The translations under genes were made by a program, and so were the position numbers. A stretch of DNA of 64,000 nt. Source: Paraspadella gotoi. Its lineage: Eukaryota > Chaetognatha. Shown here piece by piece: positions 59,531 to 64,000 of the stretch. How positions within the stretch are numbered: position 1 is the stretch's first letter; the number at the start of each line of letters is the position of its first letter. The stretch spans positions 23,185,955 to 23,249,954 of the forward strand of contig CM119264.1 of NCBI GenBank assembly GCA_051294375.1. The letters are read 5' to 3'. The notes beneath the pieces were generated by a model. The model saw only the letters and a program-made list of their open reading frames with translations. It searched no databases and had not been told where the DNA came from.

Positions 59531-59714
59531 TGACAGAACCGTTCAATATAAGCAGTCCCTGAGCTTTGGAACAGGCTGTAACACCATGTTACAGGCGGGT
59601 TAAGCGCCCCATCCCTCTTAACTGCTCGGCGGCCACCGGGCTAGAACCCCGGACCTTTGGTTTGGGAGGCGAATGACTTGCTGATGAACGGTTGGTGGAT
59701 TTTAGTCCACCATA
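59531..59714 (-). repeat. SINE-like repeat, family 1, copy B
   Basis: Reverse-oriented relative of 1131-1336, with the same hairpin end (GGTGGATTTTAGTCCACC) and the TAACTGC..GGCGGCCACCGGGCTAGAACCCC block. Confidence 0.6.
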
Positions 59715-59852
59715 CAGGCTTTATTTTGATAAAGATAAATTAACAGGTCAAACAACTTAAAAGTTGATAAAATAGAATCATTGACATTGTTATGATCAAA
59801 AAGTATTTAAAATTAACTTTGACCAATATAGAGAGAATCAAATTAAATATCA

Positions 59853-60145
59853 TAGTGTAGTCGGGCATTGCCTAGGTTCACCCCGCCTCTAAGCATGACA
59901 CCTTCAGTCCTGACCCGGTAGCTCATTGAGTAAAGCCATCAGCTCATGACCACTAGGTACCGGGTTCAATCCCAACCCGGTACCTGCCCTGCGGGAAGCG
60001 TGAGGACGGCCGTAAGCCGCCTTGGGGGCGTGGCAACCCCTCAAGCCTGGTTCCAAGCCCAGGACCCGTTCCATGGCTACTAAAGGGGGTTATAGAAGTT
60101 ACGGATAGTCATCTTCAGCCCACTTAGCACCTTATCCACAATAGA
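59853..60145 (+). repeat. tRNA-derived SINE, family 2
   Basis: Head ACCCGGTAGCTCATTGAGTA (A-box region) and GTACCGGGTTCAATCCCAAC (B box within a T-arm hairpin), followed by a tRNA-unrelated body (GCGTGAGGACGGCCGTAAGC ... GGTTATAGAAGTTACGGA). Second copy at 39719-40045. Confidence 0.7.

Positions 60146-64000
<3,855 letters not shown>

Overview
This is eukaryotic nuclear DNA, most likely from an invertebrate animal. The genes are split by short GT-AG introns whose phases can be followed from exon to exon. The window carries metazoan spliceosomal snRNA genes, tRNA-derived SINEs and many long (GA)n, (GAAA)n, (GATA)n and (GAC)n microsatellites. A CEP104 gene implies cilia; ABHD6, a sodium/calcium exchanger with a Calx-beta domain and a MATH-BTB gene fit an animal. 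I cannot name the species, and the phylum is open.

Layout from the left. 1-677 (-): the 5' part of an unspliced HEPN-domain gene. About 1480-5557 (+): a gene of at least 11 exons for an acidic, low-complexity protein I do not recognise. 6994-8811 (+): ABHD6, a monoacylglycerol lipase, with one apparent 1-base frameshift. 9882-14644 (-): a multi-pass membrane protein. 15325-20213 (-): complete CEP104 in 12 exons. Within introns of the last two genes, on the opposite strand, lie one U5 and two U4 snRNA genes, each with an octamer-type element about 240 bases upstream. About 20763-22145 (-): loosely resolved exons of one or two membrane-protein genes, then a microsatellite field to 25.4 kb. 25456-28549 (-): a complete eight-exon MATH-BTB-BACK (speckle-type POZ) gene.

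From 30.4 to 51.1 kb, between two 25-base N runs, most of the sequence repeats the neighbourhood. Roughly 4 kb appears three times, and the MATH-BTB locus reappears at 37.4-41.3 kb full of 1-base indels. This looks like uncorrected long-read gap filling, probably from a second haplotype, because it carries two SINE insertions the clean copy lacks. Gene content here should not be counted twice.

Right part. 52079-52966 (+): the last three exons of a gene with an internal repeat (GNPETLPK/MWW motif). 53.0-61.5 kb: mostly microsatellites, SINEs and a tandem hairpin repeat. 61575-64000 (+): the first eight exons of an NCX-type Na+/Ca2+ exchanger cut by the window edge, with an unusual alpha-1 repeat.

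The genes have no operon logic; they are independent loci. The most notable observation is the trio of snRNA genes nested antisense in introns and sharing an upstream element.
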